This document shows, piece by piece, positions 7,633-17,095 of a stretch of DNA of 64,000 bases; position 1 is the first letter of the stretch; each line of letters opens with the position of its first letter. Source of the DNA: Methylocella tundrae (GTDB lineage: Bacteria; Pseudomonadota; Alphaproteobacteria; Rhizobiales; Beijerinckiaceae); NCBI RefSeq assembly GCF_038024855.1, contig NZ_CP139089.1:2390501-2454500 (forward strand). The letters run 5' to 3'. The translations under genes were made by a program, and so were the position numbers. The notes below the pieces were generated by a model that worked only from the letters and a program-made list of their open reading frames with translations, made no database searches and had not been told where the DNA came from.

Positions 7633-8892
7633 GTGACATCGAAGAAGCGGCGGCAGGCCCCGCTCGCCATCGAACCGCGCAAGGCCGGCGTCCTCCCGGC
7701 TCTGGCGGCGGCGCTGTTCATCGCGGCAGGCCCCGCCGCCTCCGCGCTTCCCTCCGACGGCGCCGCCGGAGGGGACGCGCTAACCATCTGCGCGGACCCC
7801 GACGATCTGCCGTTCAGCGCTCAAGCCGGCGATGCGAAGGGCATCTATATCGAGCTCGGAGGCGAGATCGCAAACGCTCTCGGCCGCCCGCTCAAAACGG
7901 TCTGGTCGCAGACCTATTTCGGCAAGCGCGCCATTCGCGAAACCTTGCTGTCGGGAAAATGCGACGCCTATATCGGTTTGCCGGACTCCAAAAATTTCAT
8001 GGGGCCAAAGCTCATCTTTTCCAAACCGTTCCTGCGCATTGGCTATGCTCTCGTTTCGCCCAAGGCGCAGGGGGCCTCGTCTCTCACCGACCTCGCGGGC
8101 AAGCGCGTCGCGGTGCAATTTGGCACCTCGCCGGAGCTTTTGCTCGCCGATCACGGCGACATCCAGCCGGTGACCGTGCTCGATCCGGAGGCGGCGATGA
8201 AAGCGCTGGCGGCCGGCAGGGCGGACGCTGCGATCATCTGGGGTCCGAGCGCCGGCTATCTCAATAAGACGCTTTACCAGGACGCCTATAGCGTTCGCCC
8301 GGCAAGCGGCGAGGGGATGCAATGGCCGGTTTCGGTCGGCTTCGCGCGGGCGAGCGGCGATCTCAGAGACAAAATCGACCGGGTTATCGACGAGAAGGCC
8401 GAAGCGATCGCCGCGCTCGCCGCGAAATATGGCTTCCCGCAGGCCGAGCCGATCTCCTTGACCGCCGCCGCCAGCGCCGGTGGATCGAAGCCAAGCATCA
8501 TGCTCGCTTCACAGGAAAAGCCGGCGAGCGAAACCGCGCCGGCCACGGCTCACGAGGCGGCGGCGCCTGCGCCAGGTTCAACCGCCTTGACCGAAACGCC
8601 GGCGGCCGCGGCGACACCCGCGAGCGCGGCCGATCCGGCGGCCATTGCCGCGGGCCGTGAAATCTTCAACGGCACCTGCTCGCATTGTCACGGGCCGGAC
8701 GCCATCGTAGGCCAGCGCCGCATCAATCTGCGTCTGCTCAGCCAGCGTTACAGCGACAAAATGGATGAAGTCTTTCATTACACGGTTACCCATGGACGTC
8801 CCGACAAGGGAATGCCAAACTGGACCGGCGTTTTTAGTGAAGACGACTTCAGCAAGATTCTCGCCTATCTGCACAGCGTGCAGCAAAACTGA
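7633..8892 (+). CDS. XoxJ-like binding protein fused to cytochrome c
   Basis: 419-aa exported protein with two parts. Residues about 48-270 form a family-3 type solute-binding fold of the kind associated with quinoprotein dehydrogenases (MxaJ/XoxJ group; LTICADPDDLPFS, then WSQTYFG and VAVQFGTSPE). After an Ala/Pro-rich linker (275-335) comes a class I cytochrome c domain with the haem motif C349-SH-C352-H353 and a likely axial Met at 394 (GMPNW). It starts 6 nt after the dehydrogenase stop, so it is surely its partner: activation or assembly plus electron acceptance. MxaJ/XoxJ and MxaG/XoxG are normally separate proteins. GTG start; the GAGGAA before it is unusually close, so translation may be coupled. 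Confidence 0.85.
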   Translation: MTSKKRRQAPLAIEPRKAGVLPALAAALFIAAGPAASALPSDGAAGGDALTICADPDDLPFSAQAGDAKGIYIELGGEIANALGRPLKTVWSQTYFGKRAIRETLLSGKCDAYIGLPDSKNFMGPKLIFSKPFLRIGYALVSPKAQGASSLTDLAGKRVAVQFGTSPELLLADHGDIQPVTVLDPEAAMKALAAGRADAAIIWGPSAGYLNKTLYQDAYSVRPASGEGMQWPVSVGFARASGDLRDKIDRVIDEKAEAIAALAAKYGFPQAEPISLTAAASAGGSKPSIMLASQEKPASETAPATAHEAAAPAPGSTALTETPAAAATPASAADPAAIAAGREIFNGTCSHCHGPDAIVGQRRINLRLLSQRYSDKMDEVFHYTVTHGRPDKGMPNWTGVFSEDDFSKILAYLHSVQQN

Positions 8893-8928
8893 GCGTAGAG
8901 AAGAGTCACTGAGAAGTGGAGGAATGCT

Positions 8929-10449
8929 ATGGTTGAGAAGCTTTTGGCGGATCTTAAGGACGAGATCGCCATTCGTCCGCACTACGATAATTACATCGGC
9001 GGCAAATGGGTGCCCCCGGTTAAAGGGCAGACGTTCCAGAACGTCTCGCCGATCGACGGCAATGTGGTCTGCACCATCGCGCGCTCGACGGCAGAGGACG
9101 TCGAACTGGCGCTCGACGCCGCCCATGCTGCTAAAGACGCCTGGGGCGCCGCCTCGCCGGCCGAGCGCTCGCTGGTCCTTTTGCGCATCGCGGACCGGAT
9201 CGAGCAAAAGCTTGACGTGCTGGCGATGGTCGAGACGATCGACAATGGCAAGCCGATCCGCGAGACCAAGGCCGCCGACCTACCGCTCGCCGTCGATCAT
9301 TTCCGCTATTTCGCCGGCGTCCTGCGCGCCCAGGAGGGCGGCATCAGCGAAATCGACCACGACACCATCGCCTATCATTTCCATGAGCCGCTCGGCGTTG
9401 TCGCGCAGATCATCCCGTGGAATTTCCCGCTGCTGATGGCGGTGTGGAAGATCGCTCCGGCACTGGCCGCGGGCAATTGCATCGTGCTGAAGCCCGCCGA
9501 GCAGACCCCGATGAGCATCATGGTCATGATGGACATCATCGGCGACCTGCTGCCGCCCGGCGTTCTCAACGTCGTCAACGGCTTCGGCGTCGAATGCGGC
9601 AAGCCGCTGGCGCAGAGCCCGCGCATCGCCAAGGTCGCCTTCACCGGCGAGACGACGACGGGCCGCCTCATCATGCAATACGCCTCCGAGAACATCATTC
9701 CGGTGACGCTGGAGCTCGGCGGCAAATCGCCGAACATCTTCTTCGCCGACGTCGCCGACGAGGACGATGATTTCTTCGACAAGGCGCTCGAAGGCTTCGC
9801 CATGTTCGCGCTGAACCAGGGCGAGGTCTGCACCTGTCCGTCCCGCGCGCTGGTGCAGGAGAGCATCTATGAGCGCTTCATGGAGCGCGCCATCAAGCGG
9901 GTGAAGGCGATCAAGCAGGGCAATCCGCTGGATCCCTCGACCATGATCGGCGCGCAGGCCTCGAACGACCAGCTCGAGAAGATCCTATCCTATCTCGACA
10001 TCGGCCGTCAGGAAGGCGCCAAGGTGCTGACCGGCGGCGGTCGAGCCGACGTCGGGCCGGAGCTCGCCAACGGTTTCTATGTGCAGCCGACGGTCCTCGA
10101 AGGCCACAATAAGATGCGCGTGTTCCAGGAGGAAATCTTCGGCCCGGTGCTGTCGGTGACCACCTTCAAGACCGACGCCGAGGCGCTGGAGATCGCCAAC
10201 GACACGCTTTACGGGCTCGGCTCCGGCGTCTGGACCCGCAACGGCACGCGCGCCTATCGCTTCGGCCGCGCCATCAAAGCCGGACGCGTCTGGACCAACT
10301 GCTACCACCTCTACCCGGCGCACGCGGCGTTTGGCGGCTACAAGAAATCCGGCATCGGCCGCGAAAACCACAAGATGATGCTTGATCACTACCAGCAGAC
10401 CAAGAATATGCTGGTCAGCTACAGCAACAAGCCGCTCGGTTTCTTCTGA
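8929..10449 (+). CDS. NAD-dependent aldehyde dehydrogenase
   Basis: 506-aa member of the ALDH superfamily, of the size and type of the ExaC/AcoD acetaldehyde dehydrogenases. The catalytic residues are present: general base E262 (LELGGKSPN) and nucleophile C301 (GEVCTCPSR), plus the IPWNFP cofactor-binding segment (162-167). Cytosolic, no signal peptide. ATG preceded by TGGAGGA. It lies 36 nt after the cytochrome fusion and before two stem-loops, so it is the last gene of the alcohol-oxidation operon; it would oxidise the aldehyde made by the quinoprotein, feeding acetate or formate metabolism. Confidence 0.9.
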   Translation: MVEKLLADLKDEIAIRPHYDNYIGGKWVPPVKGQTFQNVSPIDGNVVCTIARSTAEDVELALDAAHAAKDAWGAASPAERSLVLLRIADRIEQKLDVLAMVETIDNGKPIRETKAADLPLAVDHFRYFAGVLRAQEGGISEIDHDTIAYHFHEPLGVVAQIIPWNFPLLMAVWKIAPALAAGNCIVLKPAEQTPMSIMVMMDIIGDLLPPGVLNVVNGFGVECGKPLAQSPRIAKVAFTGETTTGRLIMQYASENIIPVTLELGGKSPNIFFADVADEDDDFFDKALEGFAMFALNQGEVCTCPSRALVQESIYERFMERAIKRVKAIKQGNPLDPSTMIGAQASNDQLEKILSYLDIGRQEGAKVLTGGGRADVGPELANGFYVQPTVLEGHNKMRVFQEEIFGPVLSVTTFKTDAEALEIANDTLYGLGSGVWTRNGTRAYRFGRAIKAGRVWTNCYHLYPAHAAFGGYKKSGIGRENHKMMLDHYQQTKNMLVSYSNKPLGFF

Positions 10450-10479
10450 TCGAGAAGAGTTGAGACGGGCATATCGCTT

Positions 10480-10520
10480 AGGAAAGCTGCGTCGAGAAGA
10501 AGCTCTCGGCGCAGCTTCCT
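10480..10520 (+). terminator. Stem-loop after aldehyde dehydrogenase
   Basis: AGGAAAGCTGC and GCAGCTTCCT pair with one bulged base, and an inner CGAGA/TCTCG extends the stem. No T tract follows; it may stabilise the mRNA end or act with the terminator just after it. Confidence 0.55.
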
Positions 10521-10539
10521 GAACGGCGCCCGAATATTC

Positions 10540-10582
10540 AGAGCATTTTCGACCTTTCTGGAATCGAAAATGCTCTTTTTTT
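10540..10582 (+). terminator. Rho-independent terminator of alcohol operon
   Basis: A perfect 13-bp stem (10540-10552 with 10564-10576), an 11-nt loop, then a run of T to 10582. This is a textbook intrinsic terminator on the plus strand. Confidence 0.9.
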
Positions 10583-10595
10583 GTCTTGCTGGTTT

Positions 10596-11249
10596 CTAGC
10601 CCTCGCCCCGCGCGACCATGGCCTCATAATCCGAGATCTCGAGCAGCCCTTCCTCGCGCGCCCTTTGGCTGTCACCGGCGGACAGCGCATCCTGCACCAA
10701 AGCGGTTCGTTTCCAGGCCGCAAGCGGCGTCGGCTTCGCGGCCACGGGAACGTATTTCGACTGATCCAGCTTTTTGTATTTGTGGATATAGCGCGGGCAA
10801 TTCACCCACGCCTTGGCGACCTCGACCCGCACAAGATATTGCGCCTCCGCATAGTCCGCCATCAGCGGACTGTCCCGATCGAGCCTGGCCGTCCCCTGCA
10901 CACGGACGCGGTGGGGCGTCTCGAAGTCGATGAACAGCAATCCGACCCGGCCCTGGCCAACGACATTTCCCATCGAATAGAACATGCCGTTGCCATCGAA
11001 GCCGGGAAAAACCAGCGTATTGCCGTCGATAACCTTGACGAAGCCGGTCGGGCCGCCCTTGTACGAGACTGTCGGATTTCCGTCTGGATCGACCGTTGAT
11101 AGAAAAAACATGTCGCGCGATTGAATGAAGGCCTTTTCATTTTCGCCGATCCCGTCTTGCACCCATTTCGTATCCAGAAGCTCGGCCATTTTGGTTGTGC
11201 CGAACTCCTCCTGAAGCGCGCGGTGCTCCGCTGAGTAGAGAGACGCCAT
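10596..11249 (-). CDS. Pyridoxamine 5'-phosphate oxidase family protein
   Basis: 217-aa flavin-binding split-barrel protein. The PNPOx-like domain covers about 35-150 (MFFLSTVDPDGNPTVSYKGG, VGLLFIDFETPHRVRVQG). Many members reduce small molecules with FMN or F420, or act in general stress; this one lacks recognisable PdxH substrate residues, so it is unlikely to be the B6 enzyme. ATG at 11249 has CGGAGG a few bases upstream. It is convergent with the alcohol operon and faces the porin's 3' end region upstream. Confidence 0.75.
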   Translation of the reverse strand: MASLYSAEHRALQEEFGTTKMAELLDTKWVQDGIGENEKAFIQSRDMFFLSTVDPDGNPTVSYKGGPTGFVKVIDGNTLVFPGFDGNGMFYSMGNVVGQGRVGLLFIDFETPHRVRVQGTARLDRDSPLMADYAEAQYLVRVEVAKAWVNCPRYIHKYKKLDQSKYVPVAAKPTPLAAWKRTALVQDALSAGDSQRAREEGLLEISDYEAMVARGEG

Positions 11250-11431
11250 GTTTCCTCCGGGTTGCTGTTTTTGTGCCCCGATAGATTGATTAGCACGCGC
11301 CGGAAGGCCTCGATAGACGGTTGCGCGAGCCTCAAAGGCGGATCGAGCGTTCTCGGATCAGGCGCATGGAACGAGGCGCAACGGCGGCCGCGCGCCGCGG
11401 CGACATAGATTGCCCTCATCGCGCCGCAAAC

Positions 11432-11465
11432 GAAAACGCCGCCTGCGTCAAAGACGGGGCGGCGT
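11432..11465 (-). terminator. Terminator of the porin gene
   Basis: Read on the minus strand, ACGCCGCC (complement of 11458-11465) pairs with GGCGGCGT (complement of 11436-11443), with a nested small hairpin in the loop, followed by TTTT. It lies about 40 nt after the porin stop. Confidence 0.65.
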
Positions 11466-11504
11466 CATCGATCATAAGATCAAGAGTTGTTCTGGGCGAG
11501 ACGC

Positions 11505-13157
11505 TCAGAAGAAGAAGGTTGTTCCGCCGACGATCGCGTTGGACTTTGCAGATCCGGCCGACTGGCTGATCGAACGCGACTGTATGAACTCGGCCTGGAA
11601 AGCCACCCAGTCCGTCAGCTTGTAGCGGGTAAATCCGATCCACGACTGGTTCGAACGCACCATCCAGGGAACATAGGACTGCGTGTAATCGAAGCTGTTG
11701 GCTTCCAGATAGCTGGCGCCAAAGCTGCCGCCGAGGGTCCACCGATCCCAGAAGGTATATTCGGCTTCGCCATAGAAGCCCGAGGACTTGCGCGCCTGCC
11801 CGTTGGGGCTGACAGCGGCGTAGAACAACCCGGTCGTGCCGAGCGCTGAGCCCCAGTAGCCGTAGCCGACCGCGCTGAACCCGCCCCAATCGACTCGCAC
11901 GCCACCGTCGACGCCGACCGATCTGACGCTCTGCCCCGGGCTCGCCGAGGTGTAGCCAAATCCGGGAACGAAGCCGCCAACCACAGCATCGCCAGATTCG
12001 ACACGCTGGAGCTGGGTGATGCCGTCCGCCCAGGCGGTCAGTTTCACGTCAGGCGTGAACTGGCCGACATATTTGATCTTGCCCTGGAATTGCGGCTGGT
12101 CATGCGCCGTCATTGTCCCGGAGCTGAACCCGACAGACGGGCCATACCCAGGGAGCGCAAACCCAACAGCGGCCGTATCGGTCGTGTTGATCGCATCCAG
12201 CGGCGTGAACATACCAACCGACGCGGTAAAGCCATTCCAGACCGGCGTCGTATAAGTGATCTGCGGGATCCAGTCGGCATAGACGTAGCCAAGGCCGATG
12301 CGGCCAAGGCTGGTGTTGCCGGGGGCGGCGTTTCCAGCCGGCGTGCCGACGCCGAACAGGGTGAAGTCGTTCAGGATCGCGTCGCCGCCGAAGAGGCCAA
12401 GATCGCGGCCGATTTTGAGCGTGCCATACTCAGGCGTGCCGATCGTGCCGAAAACCTGACGAAGGTCGATGCCGGGCGTGCCGAGACCAATCGGCGAACC
12501 GGCGCCGTTGGCGTTGGCCGCTCCGGGGAACACGTTGTTGCCGCCGAAGTAGGCGCCAGCGGTGAAGCCAAGATCCCAGCCCATCTGATTGGTGGCGAGG
12601 CTCAAGACAACATTGCTCGGCAGCAGACCGGCGCGAATCGCGTTGGAATTGTTGTATGGGCTGCCGCCGACCACACCGCCGCCGACGCCGATCGGCGCAG
12701 GGGGGAAGGCGCCTGGAACGAACGGCCCGGTCGCGAGCCCCGCAGTGCCCGTATAGGAGGTCTTGAAGCTCTCCGCGCCGAAGAAGACGAGAGCGCCGGT
12801 CAGCTTGACGTCAACATCGCCGACAGTGACGACGCCATTATCCTTCGTGACAACCGACGTGCCGGGAATATGGAAGCCGATGCCCTTGTCAAGGCTGGTC
12901 ACGTAACGGCCGTTGCCGCCGGTGGGACCGGTCGGGCCAGGCGCGTGTTTCGCCGCGACTTCGGCCGCGTGGCGCTGTTTCAGCTTGGCGTATTCGGCTT
13001 TCGTCAGGACGCCCTTGGACTTGAGCTGATCGAGCAGCTCGTCCGTCACATCGGCGCGCGCTGCGCTGACGCCCATGAGAACCGTAGCCATGACTCCTGC
13101 CATAGCCATATAGGCGCCGCGTCGGCGACTCCTGGATCTTCCAATGCGGTTAGCCAT
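11505..13157 (-). CDS. Outer-membrane porin
   Basis: 550-aa outer-membrane beta-barrel protein. A signal peptide follows an Arg-rich start (MANRIGRSRSRRRG; cleavage near ARAD). Residues about 40-75 form a short predicted coiled coil (LLDQLKSKGVLTKAEYAKLK), then a Gly/Pro stretch, then alternating strands rich in Gly, aromatic residues and Asn, ending in the typical terminal Phe (TTFFF). Likely a general or small-solute diffusion channel; specificity cannot be read. The ATG at 13157 has GGGGAG 5 nt upstream; the frame extends to 13217 but without need. A dyad about 150 bp upstream may be an operator. Confidence 0.82.
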   Translation of the reverse strand: MANRIGRSRSRRRGAYMAMAGVMATVLMGVSAARADVTDELLDQLKSKGVLTKAEYAKLKQRHAAEVAAKHAPGPTGPTGGNGRYVTSLDKGIGFHIPGTSVVTKDNGVVTVGDVDVKLTGALVFFGAESFKTSYTGTAGLATGPFVPGAFPPAPIGVGGGVVGGSPYNNSNAIRAGLLPSNVVLSLATNQMGWDLGFTAGAYFGGNNVFPGAANANGAGSPIGLGTPGIDLRQVFGTIGTPEYGTLKIGRDLGLFGGDAILNDFTLFGVGTPAGNAAPGNTSLGRIGLGYVYADWIPQITYTTPVWNGFTASVGMFTPLDAINTTDTAAVGFALPGYGPSVGFSSGTMTAHDQPQFQGKIKYVGQFTPDVKLTAWADGITQLQRVESGDAVVGGFVPGFGYTSASPGQSVRSVGVDGGVRVDWGGFSAVGYGYWGSALGTTGLFYAAVSPNGQARKSSGFYGEAEYTFWDRWTLGGSFGASYLEANSFDYTQSYVPWMVRSNQSWIGFTRYKLTDWVAFQAEFIQSRSISQSAGSAKSNAIVGGTTFFF

Positions 13158-13308
13158 TACTCTCCCCATCCGTTGGTTATTAGTCACTCTGAAGAATCGC
13201 CTCTTCTTCTTATTCACCGATTCGCAAGCAACAGAAGCGGGCTCAAAGACGCGCTCTACTTACTGTTTACAGGCAGGCAACTCTTAGTTGCGCACGAACC
13301 AATTTGAT

Positions 13309-13337
13309 ATGCGTATAACAATTGGCTCTATACGTAT
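13309..13337. promoter_or_regulatory. Inverted repeat upstream of porin gene
   Basis: ATGCGTATA (13309-13317) and TATACGTAT (13329-13337) form an 8-of-9 inverted repeat with an 11-nt spacer in an AT-rich patch. Arm centres are two helical turns apart, as expected for a dimeric regulator site. A smaller palindrome, CATGATCATG, follows at about 13343. The rest of the gene-free stretch 13158-13612 shows no gene. Confidence 0.4.
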
Positions 13338-13612
13338 AAGTGCATGATCATGGGTACATTTGGAACCTTGAGCTGTCAACGCGCTCCGGCCCTTTCAAGT
13401 CAAAGCATTCAGAGGTGCGACATTTGCGCAACTATTCCTTCGGCGGTGCACAAAAGAAATGAGTATTTACAGATTGAGGGCGGGAAACCGTCGCGGCCGC
13501 AGCGCAGTCAGGACAGGCTATTCTATCCCTCTGCTACAGAGGCTGGGCAGACCCAGGACGACGCATGACGGCGATCCGCGGCGAGCTCAGAGCGCCCGGG
13601 CGGCCATACAAA

Positions 13613-13642
13613 AAAGGAGCGCCCCGTCGGGGCGCTCCTTTT
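13613..13642 (-). terminator. Terminator of the PRC-barrel gene
   Basis: A 13-bp perfect stem (AAAGGAGCGCCCC at 13613-13625 with its complement at 13629-13641) flanked by A and T runs, so it could work on both strands. It lies just after the stop codon of the minus-strand gene. Confidence 0.88.
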
Positions 13643-13674
13643 CATATTCGCGGCCGCCGCGCAGGCTCGGCAGC

Positions 13675-14451
13675 CTATTTTGGATAGTACCAATAGCCCG
13701 GCCAGCCGTAATGGCCGTGCAGCATCCGTTCATAGGCTTCATCGACCATTTCGATCGAATCGCACGGGGGGCTGGTCTTGACCTGATCGCGCGTGATGTT
13801 GATCAGAATGTGCCGGTCTGCCCAATCGATCTCCCGCACGGCGAATGGCGCGATGAGGACATGCTGGCCGCGCCACCAATTGCTCGTGTCGACGCCAAGG
13901 TAGCGGATATCCCAATTGGCGTGATCAACGACAAAACTCTCAAGATGGCCGATTTCGCCATCGCTCGCCTGTATATGATAGCCGGTCACCTCTTCCACGC
14001 TGCGAAGATGTGGATCTTGCTGGTTCGCAAGCGCCTCGGCTTCGGCGGCTTCCTCCGCGTCGGGCTCCCCCGCCAATGGCGGCAGCGACAGCGGCTGCGC
14101 CATCGCCCCGACTCCGAAATAGCTGACGCCCCAGGTCGGATCCCATCCATAGTAATCATAGAGGTGAGATTCCAATTGACGCGAAAGAGGCTCATGTTCG
14201 CCAAGGTCAGGGCCGCCCCCGACTTGCGCTTTGGTCAGCTTCACCGGCAGTTCCCGGCGCGCCGGGTCTGGCTCGCCGAGAGCGGATGCGTGGACCAGGA
14301 CTTTGCGGCCTGGAAGCCAGGCGCCCGTATCCACGACCAGCCACCTGATCTTCCAGCTTTGATCGTCGAAGAGGAAGTCATTGACTGTTCCGATCTTGCC
14401 GTCGCTGGCCGCGACGGCAAATCCCTTCAGCACCGATACGACAAACAACAT
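13675..14451 (-). CDS. Double PRC-barrel domain protein
   Basis: 258-aa protein with two PRC-barrel domains: 1-75 ([37 protein letters not shown]) and about 155-235 ([36 protein letters not shown]), joined by an acidic Ala/Glu-rich linker. PRC barrels are found in photosynthetic reaction-centre subunit H and in RimM; stand-alone two-domain versions are common in Rhizobiales, often stress-linked, and their role is unknown. The C-terminus is aromatic (GYWYYPK). No signal peptide. ATG preceded by GGGAGGAAA. Single gene with its own terminator. Confidence 0.82.
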   Translation of the reverse strand: MLFVVSVLKGFAVAASDGKIGTVNDFLFDDQSWKIRWLVVDTGAWLPGRKVLVHASALGEPDPARRELPVKLTKAQVGGGPDLGEHEPLSRQLESHLYDYYGWDPTWGVSYFGVGAMAQPLSLPPLAGEPDAEEAAEAEALANQQDPHLRSVEEVTGYHIQASDGEIGHLESFVVDHANWDIRYLGVDTSNWWRGQHVLIAPFAVREIDWADRHILINITRDQVKTSPPCDSIEMVDEAYERMLHGHYGWPGYWYYPK

Positions 14452-14891
14452 GGCGGGTTTCCTCCCGAATCAGCGGATGGGTTGATGGCATAGCGCGCCA
14501 AGCGCCTGAAAGCGAGGCGCCATGAGCGGCCCCATAAAGCCGGCCGGCCCATCGTCGGCCGCCCGTTCGATGCGATGGGCGCGAAGCGTGATGGGCGCCG
14601 GCCGTCTTTAGCTCTCGACGGGTGATAGCGGCTAAAACAGCAAATTATTGTAACAGATCAGTAAAGTGATGAAAAACGGTGGCGCCGATCGCCGAATTCT
14701 GTGAATATGCATGCGCTCCGCCTCGGAGCTCTGATCTAAGCCGGTTGAGATAAGGCCTGTATGCGCATCGCAACGTCAACCGACCCGCTTGGCCTGAAAA
14801 GAGCGACAATATCCCTTACGCTTTACATCCCAAAGGCCTTTCGTCGGCCTTGAACGGGCTCAACGAAACGCTCAACTGCAGGAGAACACCG
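14452..14891. other. Gene-free stretch before phasin
   Basis: 440 bp with no credible gene. The part 14630-14700 is relatively AT-rich and is the best place for the phasin promoter; GGAG at 14881-14884 is its ribosome site. Nothing else was seen. Confidence 0.5.
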
Positions 14892-15248
14892 ATGATCGAA
14901 ATTCCGCAACAGATCCCCGCGCAAATCCGCGAGCTTGCCGAGAAGAATTTCGAGCAGGCGCGCGAGGCTTTCTTGGGTTTCATTGGCGCGGCCCAGAAAG
15001 CCACCGGCTCGGCCGAAGCGCTTCCGTCCAGCGCCAAGGAAGCGGTGACCAAGGCCATGTCCTTCGCGGAGACAAACGTTAACGCCGCCTTCGATCTGGC
15101 GCAGAAGCTGCTCCACGCCAAGGACGTTCAAGAGGTTTTCGCCCTTCAGACCGAATATGCGAAGAACCAGCTTCAGGCGATCCAGACGCAAGCGAAAGAG
15201 CTGAGCGAATCGGCTCAGACCGCGTTTAACGCGGTCGCCAAAAAGTAA
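14892..15248 (+). CDS. Phasin family protein
   Basis: 118-aa all-helical protein of the alphaproteobacterial phasin family, which coats polyhydroxyalkanoate granules. Typical features are IPQQIRELAEKNFEQAREAFLGF-like helices, AxSFAExNVNAAFDLAQKL in the middle and the LQTEYAKNQLQAIQTQAKEL segment near the end. ATG at 14892 starts at MIEIPQQIP with GCAGGAG upstream; the frame extends 14 codons further without a good site. It suggests that the organism stores PHB. Cytosolic. Stands alone. Confidence 0.88.
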   Translation: MIEIPQQIPAQIRELAEKNFEQAREAFLGFIGAAQKATGSAEALPSSAKEAVTKAMSFAETNVNAAFDLAQKLLHAKDVQEVFALQTEYAKNQLQAIQTQAKELSESAQTAFNAVAKK

Positions 15249-15552
15249 TCCGCATGAGCGATCGACGGTTCGCGGAAACCTTGCGGATTCTGGCATTCTC
15301 TACCATCCGGCGGATGGGGTGAAAGAAATGCAAATGCGCGCCCCGACTGAAACAACGGGCGATGCGCATTCGGACGAAACAGCCGATTGGGACCCATAAA
15401 GCTTTTGGGGCGCGGTTTTGCCGCGCTTCATTTTTACCTGGCGTCGCCCGCGCCGATCGTGTGGGAGCCGATTAGCCGTCGCTCAAACCGCGGCGACGCC
15501 TTTGAGTCGGGCCGGAACCGGCGCCTTTGCGCGCCCAGGCAACAGCAGTTCC
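15249..15552. other. Gene-free stretch, phasin to glutathione transferase
   Basis: About 300 bp. The frame of the downstream gene stays open back to 15418, but the extra residues are Arg-rich and do not resemble a domain or signal peptide. No terminator with a T tract was recognised. Confidence 0.35.
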
Positions 15553-16221
15553 TTGATCACGCTTTACAGCTGGGCGACGCCGAGCGGCCATATCGTCTCG
15601 ATCATGCTCGAAGAAATCGGGACGCCCTATGACGTGCGAACCGTGAACATCAGCAAACGCGAGCAATTCCACCCCACATTTCTCGCCGTATCGCCAAACG
15701 CCAAAATTCCCGCCATCGTCGATGACGGCGCGGCGGACGGCCCGCTCGCGATCTTCGAGAGCGGCGCGATACTGCTCTATCTCGCGGAAAAGAGCGGCCG
15801 CCTGCTGCCGCCCTCGGGCGCCGACCGGGCCAAAACCTTCGAATGGCTATTTTGGGCGACTGCCGGACTGGCTCCGACGCTCGCGGAATTCGGCCATTTC
15901 GCAATCTTTGCAAAACGGAAAACTCCAGTCGCGATCGACCGCTTGAGCGCGGAGGCGGACCGTCTTCTTCGCGTTTTGGATCGCCGCCTCGCGGAGACGC
16001 CTTACCTCGCCGGCGAGCATTATTCGATCGCCGATATCGCCGCCTATCCCTGGGCAGCGGGCGCGAGCGTGCTCGTGCGCGAGCATTTGAACGCCGCGCC
16101 GCGCGTTCGTGACTGGCTTGAAAGGTTGAGCGCGCGGCCGGCTGTCCAGCGAGGCATGGCGGCGCCTTTATTGCCTGCCCGCGCGGCCCGCGCGTCCCGG
16201 CGGAGCTTCAACAATCCGTGA
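15553..16221 (+). CDS. Glutathione S-transferase, nu-like
   Basis: About 222 aa: N-terminal thioredoxin fold (LITLYSWATPSGHIVSIMLEE, then IPAIVDD and ESGAILLYLAEK) and C-terminal helical domain (LAGEHYSIADIAAYPW). The TPSG motif followed by an LEE helix resembles the TPNG of YfcG/YghU, which have disulfide reductase and peroxidase activity with glutathione. The start is uncertain: TTG at 15553 begins the domain, TTG at 15418 would add 45 unlikely residues, and neither has a strong ribosome site. The C-terminal tail is Ala/Arg-rich. Cytosolic detoxification enzyme by family. Confidence 0.8.
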   Translation: MITLYSWATPSGHIVSIMLEEIGTPYDVRTVNISKREQFHPTFLAVSPNAKIPAIVDDGAADGPLAIFESGAILLYLAEKSGRLLPPSGADRAKTFEWLFWATAGLAPTLAEFGHFAIFAKRKTPVAIDRLSAEADRLLRVLDRRLAETPYLAGEHYSIADIAAYPWAAGASVLVREHLNAAPRVRDWLERLSARPAVQRGMAAPLLPARAARASRRSFNNP

Positions 16222-16482
16222 CCATGTAACGCCGGCCGGCTCTACGACGTAACACTGTTGAGCAGAGAGCTCGGTGGATGCTCCCCGCGGCGTCGATGAG
16301 GCGCGGGCTCAGATCGAGCGCCAATCCCGAAAACGTGCAGACTCGTGAACAATGTCTTGCGCTATCTTTGAGGCGGACGCCGGGGCGCGGCGGGCGTCGG
16401 TTAGCGCCAGCCAACCAACATAGCACAACAAGCTGGAGCAGCGGCGGCTTTGCGCCGCCCAAACGTGCGAAAGGAGGCGCTG

Positions 16483-17070
16483 ATGAGGAATCTCGATCCG
16501 CTTAAAGGAGCAACTGAGACCCGTGTCGACGCTCTGCGGCGTCTTTTCATCCTGGGGAGCGCGCCGGCGTTGTTTCTCTTCGCTGCGACAAGGACCGCCA
16601 CGGCGTCTGAAGACAAAGTGCTGATCGAAGAATTCAATCCCGCCGGGGAAAGTGTTGGGACGAAGCTCGTGCCGAAAATCGTCAAGAGCGCAGCCGAGTG
16701 GCGAATGCAATTGGCGCCGGAATCCTATGAAGTCACACGGCGGGCGGGGACCGAACGGGCCTTTACAGGCGCCTATTGGAACCAGCATGGCCGCGGCCTT
16801 TACCGCTGCATTTGTTGCGATGCGGCGCTTTTTGATTCAGCAACGAAATTCGAGTCCGGAACGGGTTGGCCGAGCTTTTGGCAACCGATCGCCAAGACCA
16901 ATGTCGTTGAAAGCGCCGACCATAGCTTCGGCTTTACCCGCACCGCCGTTTCCTGCCGCCGCTGCGACGCACATCTTGGCCATGTGTTCGACGACGGCCC
17001 AAAGCCGACGGGTTTGCGATACTGCATGAACTCCGCCGCGTTGCGCTTTGTCGCGAGCGCTGGAGCATAA
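16483..17070 (+). CDS. msrB: Exported methionine sulfoxide reductase B
   Basis: 195-aa protein with an N-terminal export signal (RRLFILGSAPALFLFAAT, with a Tat-like double Arg) and an MsrB domain (about 65-190). Zinc cysteines are C109/C112 and C158/C161, and the catalytic Cys is C181 in RYCMNS. It reduces the R epimer of methionine sulfoxide in proteins, here presumably in the periplasm. ATG has AAAGGAGG upstream. msrA starts 25 nt after its stop, so the two form a repair operon. Confidence 0.9.
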   Translation: MRNLDPLKGATETRVDALRRLFILGSAPALFLFAATRTATASEDKVLIEEFNPAGESVGTKLVPKIVKSAAEWRMQLAPESYEVTRRAGTERAFTGAYWNQHGRGLYRCICCDAALFDSATKFESGTGWPSFWQPIAKTNVVESADHSFGFTRTAVSCRRCDAHLGHVFDDGPKPTGLRYCMNSAALRFVASAGA

Positions 17071-17095
17071 TCCAACCGCCGAAAGGAGTTCTGAA

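Noticed and set aside
12090..13307. Plus-strand open frame (405 codons) opposite the porin
   Set aside because: The porin has a signal peptide, barrel pattern and terminal Phe; this frame is low-complexity and charged.
13459..14493. Plus-strand open frame (344 codons) opposite the PRC-barrel gene
   Set aside because: Two PRC domains on the minus strand explain the region; the frame also crosses a strong terminator.
15302..15318. CCATCC/GGATGG hairpin after the phasin gene as terminator
   Set aside because: Short stem with a 3-nt loop and no T tract.
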